Shown: positions 24,383 to 38,189 of the stretch, in pieces
How positions within the stretch are numbered: the first letter of the stretch is position 1
Layout of the letters: each line of letters opens with the position of its first letter
NCBI RefSeq assembly: GCF_027409185.1
Contig: NC_084470.1
Span: forward strand, 35,763,001 to 35,827,000
Direction: 5' to 3'
Length of the DNA stretch: 64,000 nucleotides
Source: Cynocephalus volans
Taxonomy: Eukaryota; Chordata; Mammalia; Dermoptera; Cynocephalidae
Notes under the pieces: model-generated
What the model was told of the DNA's origin: nothing
Database searches by the model: none
Seen by the model: only the letters and a program-made list of their open reading frames with translations
Program-made: the position numbers and the translations under genes

Positions 24383-24545
24383 ACAAGCACACAATCAAGA
24401 TGGAAACCCCAATGTCTTTTGTAAACTAATCTTGAAGTGACATACAATCATTTCTCAGTATTATACAGACCCTGGTATAATGTGGGAGGTGTGTGAATAC
24501 CAGGAGGCAGGGATTACTGGGGTCATCTTAGAGACTGACTACCTT
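23978..24545 (-). repeat. LTR-like old mammalian repeat with a GA/CA expansion
   Basis: Ordered blocks: taatcatctattgctgcata, ggcctctccataggggtgct, tgaataccaggaggcaggga and ggggtcatcttagagactga. I associate these with a MaLR/MLT-type LTR in antisense. The purine tract 24289-24381 has expanded inside it. Boundaries and family are uncertain. Confidence 0.5.
24289..24381. repeat. GAAA/GGGA-rich and (CA)(GA) simple repeat
   Basis: An all-purine stretch of GAAAGGGA-like units is followed by a short CA run and about 16 GA units. Confidence 0.93.
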
Positions 24546-24606
24546 ACTTACGCAGGGGCCAAGGGTCAAAGCAGCATTCACACTTATGTGTACGCATCTC
24601 AATTTT

Positions 24607-24708
24607 CCTTTTTTTTTTTTTTTGGCATCTGTCTGGTAGGGGGATCTGAACCTGTGACCTTGGTGTTACAATGCTGCACTCTAACCAATTGAGCTAACCA
24701 GCCAGCCT
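24607..24708 (-). mobile_element. t-SINE monomer (tRNA-Ile-derived)
   Basis: The minus strand starts ggctggctggttagctcaat. A poly-T tail lies at the left. The duplication gcatctcaatttt at 24594-24606 matches 24709-24721 with one change. Confidence 0.92.
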
Positions 24709-24719
24709 GCATCTTAATT

Positions 24720-25585
24720 TTTATGAACGGCACTTCCTGACATTTTGCAGTGCACAACATATACAATCATACATAGAGGCCCAGGTAGCAGTCCCTGATC
24801 AAGTTGAGAAATCAAGGGAATTTGCTCTCAGAACTCTTCCATTCCCTATTAGAAATTTATTTACTTATTCACTTGTAAAACAAAAGTTTGTTAAGCACCT
24901 GGTGTGGATACCTTTGTGTCAGTACTGTACTAGGTAATGGGGTTCCTATGGTCTTAGAGGTAATGGAGCGCCAATTTTCTCACAGCAGTGCCGCCCTTTC
25001 TAGGTATCAAAAACATTCACAGTGACTACAGGGTGTCTGGAGCCTCCCTCAAGCCAGGCTGTAAACAAAAGGTCATTGTCTTCCATCCCATTCTCTTGGT
25101 GTCCTAATCTTTGGTAAACCCGAACTAATATGATGTTTCTTCCAGAGAATGTAATCCAAATATTTAATAACCCCTGATTACCGGGTGCTTAACAAGAATG
25201 GAAGCTACCTAAACAAGCAGCAGGGCTCTACCAGTTTGACACTTTTTGCTGAAATCCAGTCCAGTTCCCACCAGAGAGGTATTTTGTATCACCCATACAG
25301 TCAAACTATAAAAACTAATTGTGACTCTACCTACTCACAAATTTGGCAGTAACAAGAATATAAGAAGAACCCTTCAAAAACATTCCCATTTGCCAATTCT
25401 AGAGGTAAAAAATTGTAGGCTCTATATTAAAGCTCAGAAATAAGAAATGTAGGAAAGGAGAGAGTGAGTTCATGGTGACAGATTGATGCACCAGAACAGG
25501 AAATATAAGGAAGGTGAGTTATTTATCTTGGAGACCAAGTTAGAGTCTCAGGGAAGAGGAACTGAGAAAATCAAATAAAAACCTA
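24720..25585. other. Intergenic sequence, nothing recognised
   Basis: No gene or clear repeat. A short L2-like piece may be present near 24860-24960. Confidence 0.4.
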
Positions 25586-25589
25586 CGTC

Positions 25590-25870
25590 TGTTACAGTGG
25601 ACTAATGGTAAAGTGTCCTGAAATTCAGACTCCAGAGTCAAACTCAGATTGAAAGTGATTTCAAATCCCAGCTCTACTACTCACTAGCTGTGACTGTGGG
25701 CAAGTGACTTAATCCCTCTGCACCTCAGTGTTCTCATCCCAGTGTTCTAATCTGTACAGTGGGGTTGATGGCATGAAATCAGCCTATGTGGTGGTTGTGA
25801 CCCGGCATGGAAAGTGTTTAGAACTTTGCCTAGCACAAACTAAGAACACAGTAAGTGCTAATTATTATTA
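25590..25870 (+). repeat. MIR-type SINE, near full length
   Basis: Blocks cagactccagagtcaaactc, aaatcccagctctactactc, gggcaagtgacttaatccct and acagtaagtgctaattatta follow MIR order from head to tail. Confidence 0.85.
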
Positions 25871-26055
25871 TTGGAGAAATTAGATCAATGTTTATTATGT
25901 CATCAACTGAAAGAGATCAATTTCATTCACTCAACCAGGATTTACTGAATATATATAGAAGTGAATCCCATTTTCTCAAGGTGCTTAAATGTAGGGGGTG
26001 GGGAGGCAGAAAGAAGGGAAGGGAAGAAGGGGAAGACTAAAAAAGTTGAAAGTAT

Positions 26056-26600
26056 AGCTTTTGGTGACAGGCGGCCAATGCAGAGTGAGCACCATGAAGG
26101 CCTTGGGCACACTGTACGAGGTGGTGGGGCCCCTGTCTGCTCAAATGCTACACGCCGCAGGTCTACCACATGTTAATCTTTGCTCCTGATCAAGTCCTCG
26201 TCAAGTCTCGCTTCTGGTACTTTGTATCTCAGCTAAAGAAGATGAAGAATCTTCAGGGGAAACTGTCTACTGTGGATAGGTGTTCGAGAAGTCCCCTCCG
26301 CTGGTGAACTTCGGTATCTACGACTCCCGCAGCGGCACCCACAGCAGCACGTATGGGGAACACCCTGACCTGACCACCGCCGGCGCCGTCACCCAGCGCT
26401 GTGGCGATATGGGCGCCCGGCACCGCGCCAGGGCCTGCTGCATCCAGATCACGAGGGTGGAGGAGATCGCGGGCAGCAAGCGTCGCCGGCTGGTGGTCAA
26501 GTAGTTCCACGACTCCAAGCTCAAGTTCCAACGGGGTCCGGCTCGCCAAAACAAGCCACGCTTCACCATTGAGAGGCCCAACACCTTCCTGTAGGTGCAG
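26056..26600 (+). pseudogene. RPL18A pseudogene: RPL18A processed pseudogene (60S ribosomal protein eL20)
   Basis: An intronless, frame-broken copy of the mRNA for ribosomal protein L18a (eL20), a large-subunit protein. It runs from a 5' UTR-like cttttggtgacaggcggcc through the start ATGAAGGCC at 26094, and then segments of the coding region. Visible pieces include [15 protein letters not shown] near 26204, VFEKSP near 26280, then [31 protein letters not shown] and VEEIAGSK. Frameshifts occur before 26200 and again around 26505, and the frame ends early at 26504. A coding remnant continues to about 26590. No introns are present. I could not find a convincing A tail or target duplication, so the right end is approximate. 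The gene family assignment is sure; function as a protein gene is very unlikely. Confidence 0.9.
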
Positions 26601-26689
26601 GGCCCGCTCACCCTGGGTCTGCAGAATCGGGAACGCGCGCGTACGCACACGGTCAGGTGATAACCATGGAGAAAAATAAAACAGAGGAG

Positions 26690-27002
26690 AGAGATAGGAA
26701 GTTCTGGGGGAGGGGTGGGAGGAAAGAATGTTCTAGAGATAGGAAATACAGAAGTCTTGAGGCTGAGGAATGCTTGGTGTGTTCCATAACACCAAGGCCA
26801 GTGTGGCTGGAGGGAGATGAGGATGGGGTGAAATTGTTCACTGGGAGATCAGGTGGGTCCTAGCTGGGGGTGCTGGGCAGATCACGCAGGGCATGCAGCC
26901 ATTATAAGAACTTTGGCTGTTGTTCTAGGATGGGAAGCCACTGGAATTTTTGAGAAGAGAAGAGACGTAACCTAACCTATGTTTGCAAGACCACTGGGAC
27001 CG

Positions 27003-27078
<76 letters not shown>

Positions 27079-27200
27079 TGAAGGGAGGTGGTAGGGGGTA
27101 GTAGAAAGATCTGATAAGTGCCTATTACTGAGACGATAGTGGCTTGGACAAGGGCATTAGCAGCCGGGATGGGGGTGGGAAGGAGGGACACTTTTAGGAT
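26690..27200. repeat. Ancient LINE-type repeat, split by a GT expansion
   Basis: The block order gtgtggctggagggagatga, tgggaagccactggaatttt, agagacgtaacctaacctat and agtggcttggacaagggcat parallels the repeats at 1160 and 51100. A long GT tract has expanded inside it. The name is not certain. Confidence 0.5.
27004..27078. repeat. (GT)n microsatellite, about 37 units
   Basis: An uninterrupted GT run of about 75 bp, the longest pure microsatellite in the window. The minus-strand His/Thr open frame over it is an artefact. Confidence 0.98.
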
Positions 27201-29100
27201 AATTTCTCAAAAGCAGAGTCAACAGAATTTGCTGATGAATTGTATGTAGAGTGTAAAACAGAGAAGGGTCAGGAATAGGGAAGCTCTGTGAGGACAGAGA
27301 TTTTTCTTTTACTCAATGTCATACCCCTAGACATACCACCTAGACAGTGCCTAATACTCAATAGATAGTCCTTGAATGAATGAAAACAGTGACTCTGATT
27401 TGTATTACACCGTTTTAAAACTCAGTAAGTAGTAAATGGCAGTTAAAATATCTACAGACAAATGAAGTACTGTAATGACCAAAGTTTCAGCAATTAAACA
27501 GTGAAACCTTGATATTCAACACCGTACCCCACAGATATGTACCATCAATTATGTTTCAATAAAAAAAGAAAAAAACAAACAAAAAACCCACAAAACCAGA
27601 ACAAAACAGTGAAACCTCTTCCAATTCTTTCCACAAAGATGGAAGCTGACATTGCTGCATCCCTGGCCCCCAGCTGCCAATGACTGAGGACTGAAAAACA
27701 ACTTTGATGCTTTCTGTAACAGTACTTTGTCATAAAATATTTGTTAGTTTACTGTAAGCTAACAAATAAAACCCCAGAATATATACAGAAGAGTGTAAGA
27801 GGAGTTTGCTTGGAAAAAAGCATGGATACCTAGGAAATGGGCATTCTGTCATCTATCCTCACTAATCACAGTAGTTGCAAAACACACAGAAGGCTTTGAT
27901 ATTTCTGTATACTTGAAACACAATCAGTAAAATGAAAATAATAGCATACAAAGGTTTTATGAGATAAATTATGCACATTTACAGCAGTCTATGAAATGCC
28001 CTATTTGGTCATATTCTAAATATTAAAAAGCAAATATGATAAATTTTATAACATCTTTCCTGCACCACCTGAAAGATATAGGAGGCTATATAACTGAAAT
28101 TCCAGGATATGCTAATTTCGAGTTTAAGGGTAACAGGGCTTGTTGATATGCTTGAGTGTCACATAGAAGTGATATCCAAGAATTCACCCACTTTTTGCTC
28201 AATGGTGATTTACGGAGGCTGGAAGCCAATACTTGCTTTCGGTAATTTTCAGGGATGTTATAAAGTAACAGTCAATTTTTGAAGACATTTGATAAAAGAA
28301 TTTTGAGATCTAGACATATGTATTGCTCTGGACCTGCTCCTGTCTTCTGACAACTTATTGCACTGATATCTTTAGGCTGCTTAAGTTGCTCTGGATTCTG
28401 TTCATTGCCATGGTGGGCTCAGGGCACCTCGTCGGCCGGTTTTCCTCACCAAATTACTGACTGAATAGGCTATATTCAACTGACCCGGTCTAGGTCCCCC
28501 CTTTCCTGGGGGGACGGGTGTGTGTGTGTCTGTCTGTCTTCAGTCCTGTCTGGGCAGGACAACTTTTCCACACACACAGCTCCAGAGTCTCTACATAGGA
28601 GAGGTTTAGGAGCACTCAGTTGGTAAGAGGGGCTGAAGGTGGGTGTGGGGGAAATGTCGTGGAAGCTGAGTTTGCAAAGCAGGCACAGTTTTTAGAAAAA
28701 TGGTTATTTGGGGTGGAGGTTATAGGGGAACCTAATGTTCCCTCAGGCCACCCACAGCACTGCTACTGTGCCCATACTCTTCAACTTATAGCGCTGTACC
28801 CCCCCTCGCCCACACCCCACCCCTTTGCAATATCCCAGTGCTAAATGGCCTGGAGATCCTAGCTACTTGCAGGTGGGCAATCTGGTCCAGGGCGAACCAA
28901 AAGGCTGAAGGACCTTCGGCTGCAGCGTCGGGTGAAGAGTCAGACTTAGGTTGGGCGAACTTTCCAGGCCAATGTGAAGTTTTCCTGTCTTGGGTGCATG
29001 TGGACACCACGCGTCCACGAGTCTGGTTTAGTGAATCAAGAGGGTCAGTCCCTGTAGCTACTTTGCAAAAGCTCTGAGGCGAGTATGAAGTCAAGGGCTG
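27200..29100. other. Upstream flank of the UBE2E2 CpG island
   Basis: No SINE, LTR or L1 was recognised. GC content rises towards 29100. A short TG/TC tract lies near 28518-28540. No upstream or divergent exon could be supported from sequence. Confidence 0.45.
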
Positions 29101-29468
29101 CAGTGGATGGGGGGTAAAAGGCCTCTCCGTCCCTCGCCGCCCCCTTCACCGTCTGGGGGCACCCCCCCCACCCCCCAGCCAGTGTTTCCCTTTAATGCGC
29201 GTGCCTGTCAAGGTCCCCGCGTCCCCTCCCCTCAAGCCGCCCCGTGAGCCTCGGTTTCCCCTACCTCTCCCCGTCCCAGCCATTCCTTCTCCGTGGGACG
29301 CCCCTCGCTCATCCCCACCACGGCTCAGCCCGCGCGCGGAACGCTGGTGTCACTTTACTTTTCCGCAGGGCCTCCCTGCCCCCTCGCCCGGCCCGTGGGG
29401 AAGGCCGCCCGAGCGCGTGCCCGCCCCCGCCCCCTCGCGGCCGCGCGCTGGTGGAGGAGGGGTGGAGC

Positions 29469-29493
29469 GGGGGGGGGGGGGGGGGGGGGGGGG
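29469..29493 (+). repeat. Poly-G run of 25 in the promoter
   Basis: Twenty-five consecutive G on the + strand, about 100-120 bp upstream of the likely exon 1. Its length may be affected by sequencing or assembly, since such runs are error-prone. Confidence 0.9.
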
Positions 29494-29589
29494 CGCGGCG
29501 CCGCACGGCCGACGTGGGGCTCGCGCTCTCGCGGTCTCTCCCGGGCGGGCGCGCAGGCACGCGCACACGCGGGCGCGCGCGCAGACGGC

Positions 29590-29732
29590 CGGGCGGCGGT
29601 GGCGGTGGCGGCGGCTCTCGGAGGTGGTGGCTTCACTTTCCAGGACTCAGGGGCGGCCACAGCGGCAGCCGGGGGCAACAGCCTCGGGAGTCGGAGCTAG
29701 AACGGCCGAGGGCGGCGGCGGCGGCTCTGAGG
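29590..29732 (+). other. UBE2E2: UBE2E2 exon 1 (5' UTR), start approximate
   Basis: A non-coding first exon. The sequence from about 29590 (GGC/GGT-rich, then ggtggtggcttcactttcca) to ctctgagg resembles the 5' UTR I remember for UBE2E2 mRNAs. It ends at a consensus donor, GG|GTGAGTCT, with the intron starting at 29733. It contains five GGC units at 29711-29725. The transcription start is not determinable from sequence; several are likely for this promoter class. The 8 bases before the start codon come from exon 2. Confidence 0.7.
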
Positions 29733-30109
29733 GTGAGTCTGGGCGGGAGCGAGCGCGGCGGGGACAGGCGTGGCTGGGCGGTCGGGTGCGTGGTGCGTGG
29801 GTCCGGCTTTCGGTGACTAGACGGTCCGCGGGGGACATCCCGTCCCCGGGGCCTCCCCAGACCCCTTTCCCTCTCGCGCTTCAGCAGCCGTCTCTCCCCC
29901 GGCTACGTCTCGAGCCCGCGACCTGCGCGGACACCCCTTCCTCAGGTATTTGCTCGGCCGCGCCGGTGCCCCCCGCCTCGGGCGTCCTCCCTCGCGCGGG
30001 CGTCCCTCGTGCTCCCCCAACGTCCCCTCCACGCCTCAGGTCTCTGCTTACACCGCTGGCGCCCTAGTTCTCTTTTTCCAGGCTCCTCGGCGTGCCGGGT
30101 TCCCTGCGC

Positions 30110-30290
30110 CCCCTCCCGCGAGCCTCCTGCCCCCGTTTCTCGCCCTTTCTACTCCTCCCCCTCTTCCCCATCCCCCCCTTCTGCCTCTTCCCTCCCGGCC
30201 CTTCTTCCCTTCTTCTACCCCTTTCCGTTCTCAGTTCCCCATCCTTCTCCCTCCCAGCCCCTTCCCTCTCCCAGCCTCATCCTGGAACTA
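30110..30290 (+). repeat. Pyrimidine-rich tract downstream of the CpG island
   Basis: About 180 bp that is almost entirely C and T on the + strand, with very few purines. Confidence 0.85.
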
Positions 30291-30700
30291 AGTCTTTGAA
30301 AAAGTACAGGATAAATGTCACGGTGGAAAGTGCCCGGCTTGATCTTTTGCTGTTTTCCCTAATTGCATAATTGCTGCACATGGTGTCTCTCCTATCGAGT
30401 GCCGGGTCTGGCTCCGCCGCCGCACCCCAGTGGCCCGCCCGGGGAAGACCTTGTGGGGTGTATTTATATATGCCCTGGTATGGGGTGTGTGTTGTGTTGG
30501 TCTTTTGTGATGCCTGGCGCTTGTCACAGTTGGGAACCGAAGCCCATTTTTCTCTGGTCTCTTCTCTGCAGCCCCCACTGGCCTGGTTTGAAACTGGATT
30601 CTCTCTGTTTTCTGCCCCCCCATCCCCCTTTCCCTCCACTCTTCTTCTCTCATAATGTTTTGATCCCATTGCCCTTTACCATTTCTAATGAACATAAAGC

Positions 30701-30782
30701 GTGGCTTCGTGTGTGTGTGTGTGTGTGGCTTCGTGTGTGTGTGTGTGTGTGTGTGTGTGGCTTCGTGTGTGTGTGTGTGTGT
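30701..30782. repeat. Compound repeat: GGCTTC + (GT)n, three copies
   Basis: The unit ggcttcgtgtgt followed by a variable number of GT occurs three times in a row (starting near 30702, 30727 and 30759). Confidence 0.93.
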
Positions 30783-33700
30783 TTTTCCCCCAGAACCAGC
30801 CAGAAATGTCCAATTCATCTTCCCTTAAGGAAATTAAGGCCGCTTTAGAAAGACATCATCCTGTGCTCGGTGGCTGTTACACCTATTTGCATGTTTTCAA
30901 GATTCATCGTTTTGTATTGTGTTTTCTTGAGTTTACTCAGATATTTTTATTTAAAAGTACAAAAGGAAGTGCTAGGACTTATCCACAAATCATCTCGCAG
31001 TTCAGAAAGATTTTAAGCTCCTCAGTATTTAATCCCTGATCCTTCAAAAAGTATGTTTCTGAATATGTGATAATTCAGTCTGGACCTTGGGAATCTAAAT
31101 ATTTGTCTTTACTCAGACGTTTGGATACTCCCTGGCTCTTTGGAGTTTCGTATGTGGGCCGATGCAGAAGATGAAGATTTTCATATAATGTCATATCCCA
31201 TCCTATCTCCCCTAGGACACAGAACCCTTCCCCCAAATCCGGTATTTCACTGTTATTTCCCGCATAAATATCTTTACAGTTAAAAGATGGGTATTGCTGG
31301 ATGTTGTGTATATAAGCTATTTTGTTTTACATTTTAGAAAAGATTAGAAACGTGAGTAAGAAGACAGCAAGATACAGATCACAAAATCAAACGTTTTCCT
31401 GTTAAAAAAGCCCAAATGAACACTTGCTTTTGCAGTTTTGTACTAAGGCTTATCTGTGAAGTAATCTGGGTTTATGGAGTGACTATATTTGCTTTTATGT
31501 CATCGGTAATATAGCCAGGCCATTTCATTTTTATGGAACATGTGAGTTTCATTCATTATGTGTTGCTAATTTCCAGGACTGTAATTACAACATAGAGTAC
31601 ATAGCTAATACAACTTAGACAATTCTTGTTGAAGGAACAGTATTTGAACTCATATCTTACTATTTTATGTTTAGAAACCAGGTTTTACTTTGAATATGAA
31701 GTAAAAATATTAATTTGTGTATCTCAGTATCTTTGAAACTATTATTGGAGAGTAGCTCTGTGTTTATAACCCTGAGATTTAAGTTTATCTTCCCTCGATA
31801 TTAGATAATTACTGTTTAGGAATTAATTTTAAAATGCTAATTTAGAAGATAATGTTTAAAGAGTTTTAATTCAAGAATTTTTATTCGTTTATACTTTAGA
31901 GAAGACACCAATTTTTTACTTACAACTAATTAAAATGATTTATATTCTACTTTTCTTCATAAAAATTAGTTGCTCCAGAGTGGTGCAATCTTTTTTTTTT
32001 TTTTTTTTTCATTTTTTTTTTCTTTAACTGGGCATTCAAAAAACAAAACCAGCAGAAATTCCCTTATTTTTGATATTTGAAAAATATATATATAAAAACT
32101 TTATTTCTAAAAGTTTCTGTCTATAGTGGTTATCAATGGCCTCAGATGAATTTATATCATTTGTAGGTAAAGATTTGGATGAGATAAGGTATGTTAGGTT
32201 AAAAGTGGAAATACATTTTTCTTTATTGTGAAACCATAGAAATTATGCTTCCATGTGAGGATTTTTAATAGTATTTTTAATAGTTCTGTAGTGAGACTAA
32301 TTTTTACTTTATTCTTCCTCTGATGTTCTGGAGTAGTTTATGAAATTGGGTTTCAAATTATGGCTCAGATTACATCATTGAGTAGTCTCTTTAAGTAATT
32401 ATATAATCATGGCATTATTAGATTGTATGAGTATGTAAATGCACATTTATAATATTGAGAAGAATGTGTAACTTTATAACTAATGTGATACACAGCTGAA
32501 ACTCTAGGCATAGTTTATTAAATCATCGTTTATTAAACTGAAGCTGCAGCCTCAGTATAAGAGAACTTTATTTCATTTGAGCTCCTATATTTGTCATGTA
32601 ATGGATTGCTTCTTGTTTAAGATGTATAAAATGATATCTCACTCATTTCACATTTCTTAAAATATTGCTGGCAGCTTTGCTATATCTGAGCGCCTTTCCT
32701 TGAGAATTGTTCTCTTATTCTCATGCACATCTGCTCTCACATGCTGTTAGGTACATACCTACGTGGTTTTAAACCTCCGATATATTTTAACTGAGAGGAG
32801 TAAGCTGAAAAAAAAATGATGAATCCAAGAATGAGAATTTAAAGCGAAATAAAAATGAAAAAAAAATGCAAGAAATATGTTAGGACTTTTAGAGCTAAAT
32901 GTGAAACATACTGATATAAAATTTCAGTATTCTATTAAGTGACTTTAGTGCTCATAAAAGATGTCACAGCTGTGGAGACTGATGCTTTCCATTTACAGAA
33001 TAGGTAGAAAAGTATTCAGATTTCTCCTCAGTGTGTTTCAGAGCTGTTTGGGCGGACCTATTTTTGTTTGGCATGGGGGAAGGGAGCTGTAGGGGTTGAG
33101 AGGGTGGTGGTGTGTGTGGTGTCTCAGTGAAGGCATTGAGTATTTGCTGTTGACTCTTCACCTCTCTGTGCTTCCTGATTCTTCCATTCCTTTACAGTGC
33201 TTTTTGATTTGTCTTACCATAAAAATTTCAATCCACTAAAGGTCTGTATTATAAAATAGCTTTAGCTTAGAGCAAGCTATGAGTTAAATCTTTGGCGATG
33301 ATGATTTTTATCACTGCCAACTAGCTATCCATTTGGACTGAATTATAAAAAATTGTGCTTTCATTGAGGTGTCTTCATTTTACCTATTATTTCTTATTCT
33401 TGGTCATATCAAAAACAGTTTTCTTTCAAGTACTAATTTGATTAAGAGTAATCAAAAGTATCCTTTTCAAAAGGAATTTGTTCAATTTATCTATGATTTT
33501 TAAAGGTATATTTTGTGTTGCTAATGGTACTTCTTAAACACGGGTAGTTTTGTTTTTTAAAGGAGTGTCTGAAAAGGTAACTAGATAGTGCTCAAAGTGA
33601 TTATTAGGTGACAGTACCATGGTGAGCACAAGGCCCTTCAGAGTCTGGGCATCGATTTTGTCCATTCAGTTCTGGATTTGTGAGAACACTCTAAGCTAAT

Positions 33701-34249
33701 TGGGTCATAAGGGATGTATTCATAATAATCAAACTCAGAAATTGATTATGATGGAATGACAGTTGAGAGGGGATATTCCTTTTCACTTACTGGAATTTTT
33801 TGTGTCTGTTATCTAGGTTATAACAGCTACTGAGGTATCAAGGTATTGAGGAAATTGAGTTGGTAATCAGAGCTGCTTGGGGACCATGAACTCAGAGAAA
33901 AGGGAATTTGAAAGCCTTGAGGGATATTTCACCCAGACTATGGAAAAAAAAAAAAAAAAGAATTCTTCAGTGTGTTAATACAGTCTGTATCTCTTGTGAA
34001 ACATGGCTGTTTAGTATATAGTTGGATCAATGTGCACACCATCATATGGTTCAGTTTTTATTTAGAATCATGCAGGCCTCTATGTTCTTCTGTTATCACA
34101 AAGGCTACTTAAATCAATTTACTAGTTTAGAGGATTTTAACCTTAGCCCAGCCATGAGGATGTATTGATTGGATATAGATGTGGAAATGTCGCCCCATTT
34201 CTCTGTTCCTGTTGCTATTTGTACTAACCTCTGGCATTTAGCGAGCTGA

Positions 34250-34660
34250 CTTAACATTTTCATCACCCCGAAAGGAAACTTCATACCCATTAGCCATCAC
34301 TCCTCCCTCTCCCCTCACTCCTAGTCCCTGGCAACCACTTCTCAGCTTTTATGTCTCTATGGATTTGCTTATTCTGGACATTTCATATAAGTGGAATCAT
34401 ATAGTTTGTGGTCCTTTGTGACTGGCATCTTTCATTTAGCATGGTGATTCAAGGTTCATCTGTGTTGTAGCATGTAGCTACTGTGCTTTCTTTTTAATGG
34501 CTGAGCAATAGTCCATTATGTAGATTTACCACGTTTTGTGTATTCATTCATATGTTAGTGGACATTTGAGTTGTTTCCACTTTTTGCCTATTATGAATAA
34601 TGTTGCTCGGTGTAAACATTTCCTGTATACGTTTTGGATGTTTTCATTTCTTAATACATT
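34250..34660 (-). repeat. L1 fragment, antisense, just upstream of exon 2
   Basis: The + strand reads ccctggcaaccacttctcag, atttcatataagtggaatca and gttgtttccactttttgcct, the antisense of an old L1 3' region. Ends are eroded; it stops about 150 bp before the exon 2 acceptor. Confidence 0.8.
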
Positions 34661-34800
34661 TTAAATGGGTGAAAGGAAAGTTTTGGCCAACTTATCCATT
34701 TTATATTGAGTTTTACTTTTTCTTCTTTGAGGCTCACTTTCTGTCTTTTCTGGAGGTACCTTATTGTAGTCCTGTCCACAGCTGAATAAATTATTTTTGA

Positions 34801-38135
<3,335 letters not shown>

Positions 38136-38186
38136 AATTCAGAAGGAACTTGCAGAAATTACGTTGGACCCTCCTCCCAACTGTAG
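38136..38186 (+). CDS. UBE2E2: UBE2E2 coding exon 3 (start of UBC fold, residues 59-75)
   Basis: A 51-nt exon between a polypyrimidine acceptor (…ctttaaag) and a perfect donor, AG|GTAAGT. It supplies the last base of Arg59, then IQKELAEITLDPPPNC, then AG of the next Ser codon (phase 2 in and out). This is the first helix and loop of the UBC domain, which contacts E1 and RING/HECT E3 ligases in E2 enzymes. The remaining exons, including the catalytic Cys (about residue 139 of 201 in the human protein), lie downstream of the window, so the gene is partial only because of the window edge. The residues are shared by UBE2E1-3 almost completely; the identification rests on exon 2. No sign of damage. 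Confidence 0.96.
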   Translation, partial: NSEGTCRNYVGPSSQL

Positions 38187-38189
38187 GTA

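Larger units (their letters stand above)
29100..30120 (+). promoter_or_regulatory. UBE2E2: CpG-island promoter of UBE2E2
   Basis: About 1 kb of very high G+C with dense CpG, unlike anything else in the window except the retained CpGs of the RPL18A pseudogene. It has no TATA box at an obvious position. It contains CCGCCCC-type Sp/KLF sites near 29420, alternating GCGCGC runs near 29570, and a 25-G run at 29469-29493. It overlaps the recognised non-coding exon 1 with its splice donor at 29733. These are the marks of a broad-initiation, housekeeping-type promoter. Long open frames on both strands (up to 290 codons) are GC-driven artefacts. Edges are estimated by eye. Confidence 0.88.

Noticed and set aside
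26280-26504. A 74-codon protein gene
   Set aside because: It is the surviving open piece of the RPL18A pseudogene, with frameshifts on both sides and no intron.
26925-27191. His/Thr-repeat protein on the minus strand
   Set aside because: Translation of a (GT)n microsatellite.
29000-29590. Divergent lncRNA starting from the UBE2E2 CpG island
   Set aside because: Plausible for this promoter class, but no minus-strand exon or splice pair could be supported from sequence alone.
29195-30067. 290-codon open frame on the + strand through the CpG island, and several shorter ones on both strands
   Set aside because: It crosses the exon 1 splice donor, is composed of Pro/Arg/Ala/Gly-rich low-complexity residues, and every frame is open there because stop codons are rare in GC-rich DNA.
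30318-30848. Open frames of 161-166 codons around the intron 1 GT repeat
   Set aside because: They depend on microsatellite translation and have no homology or splice context.
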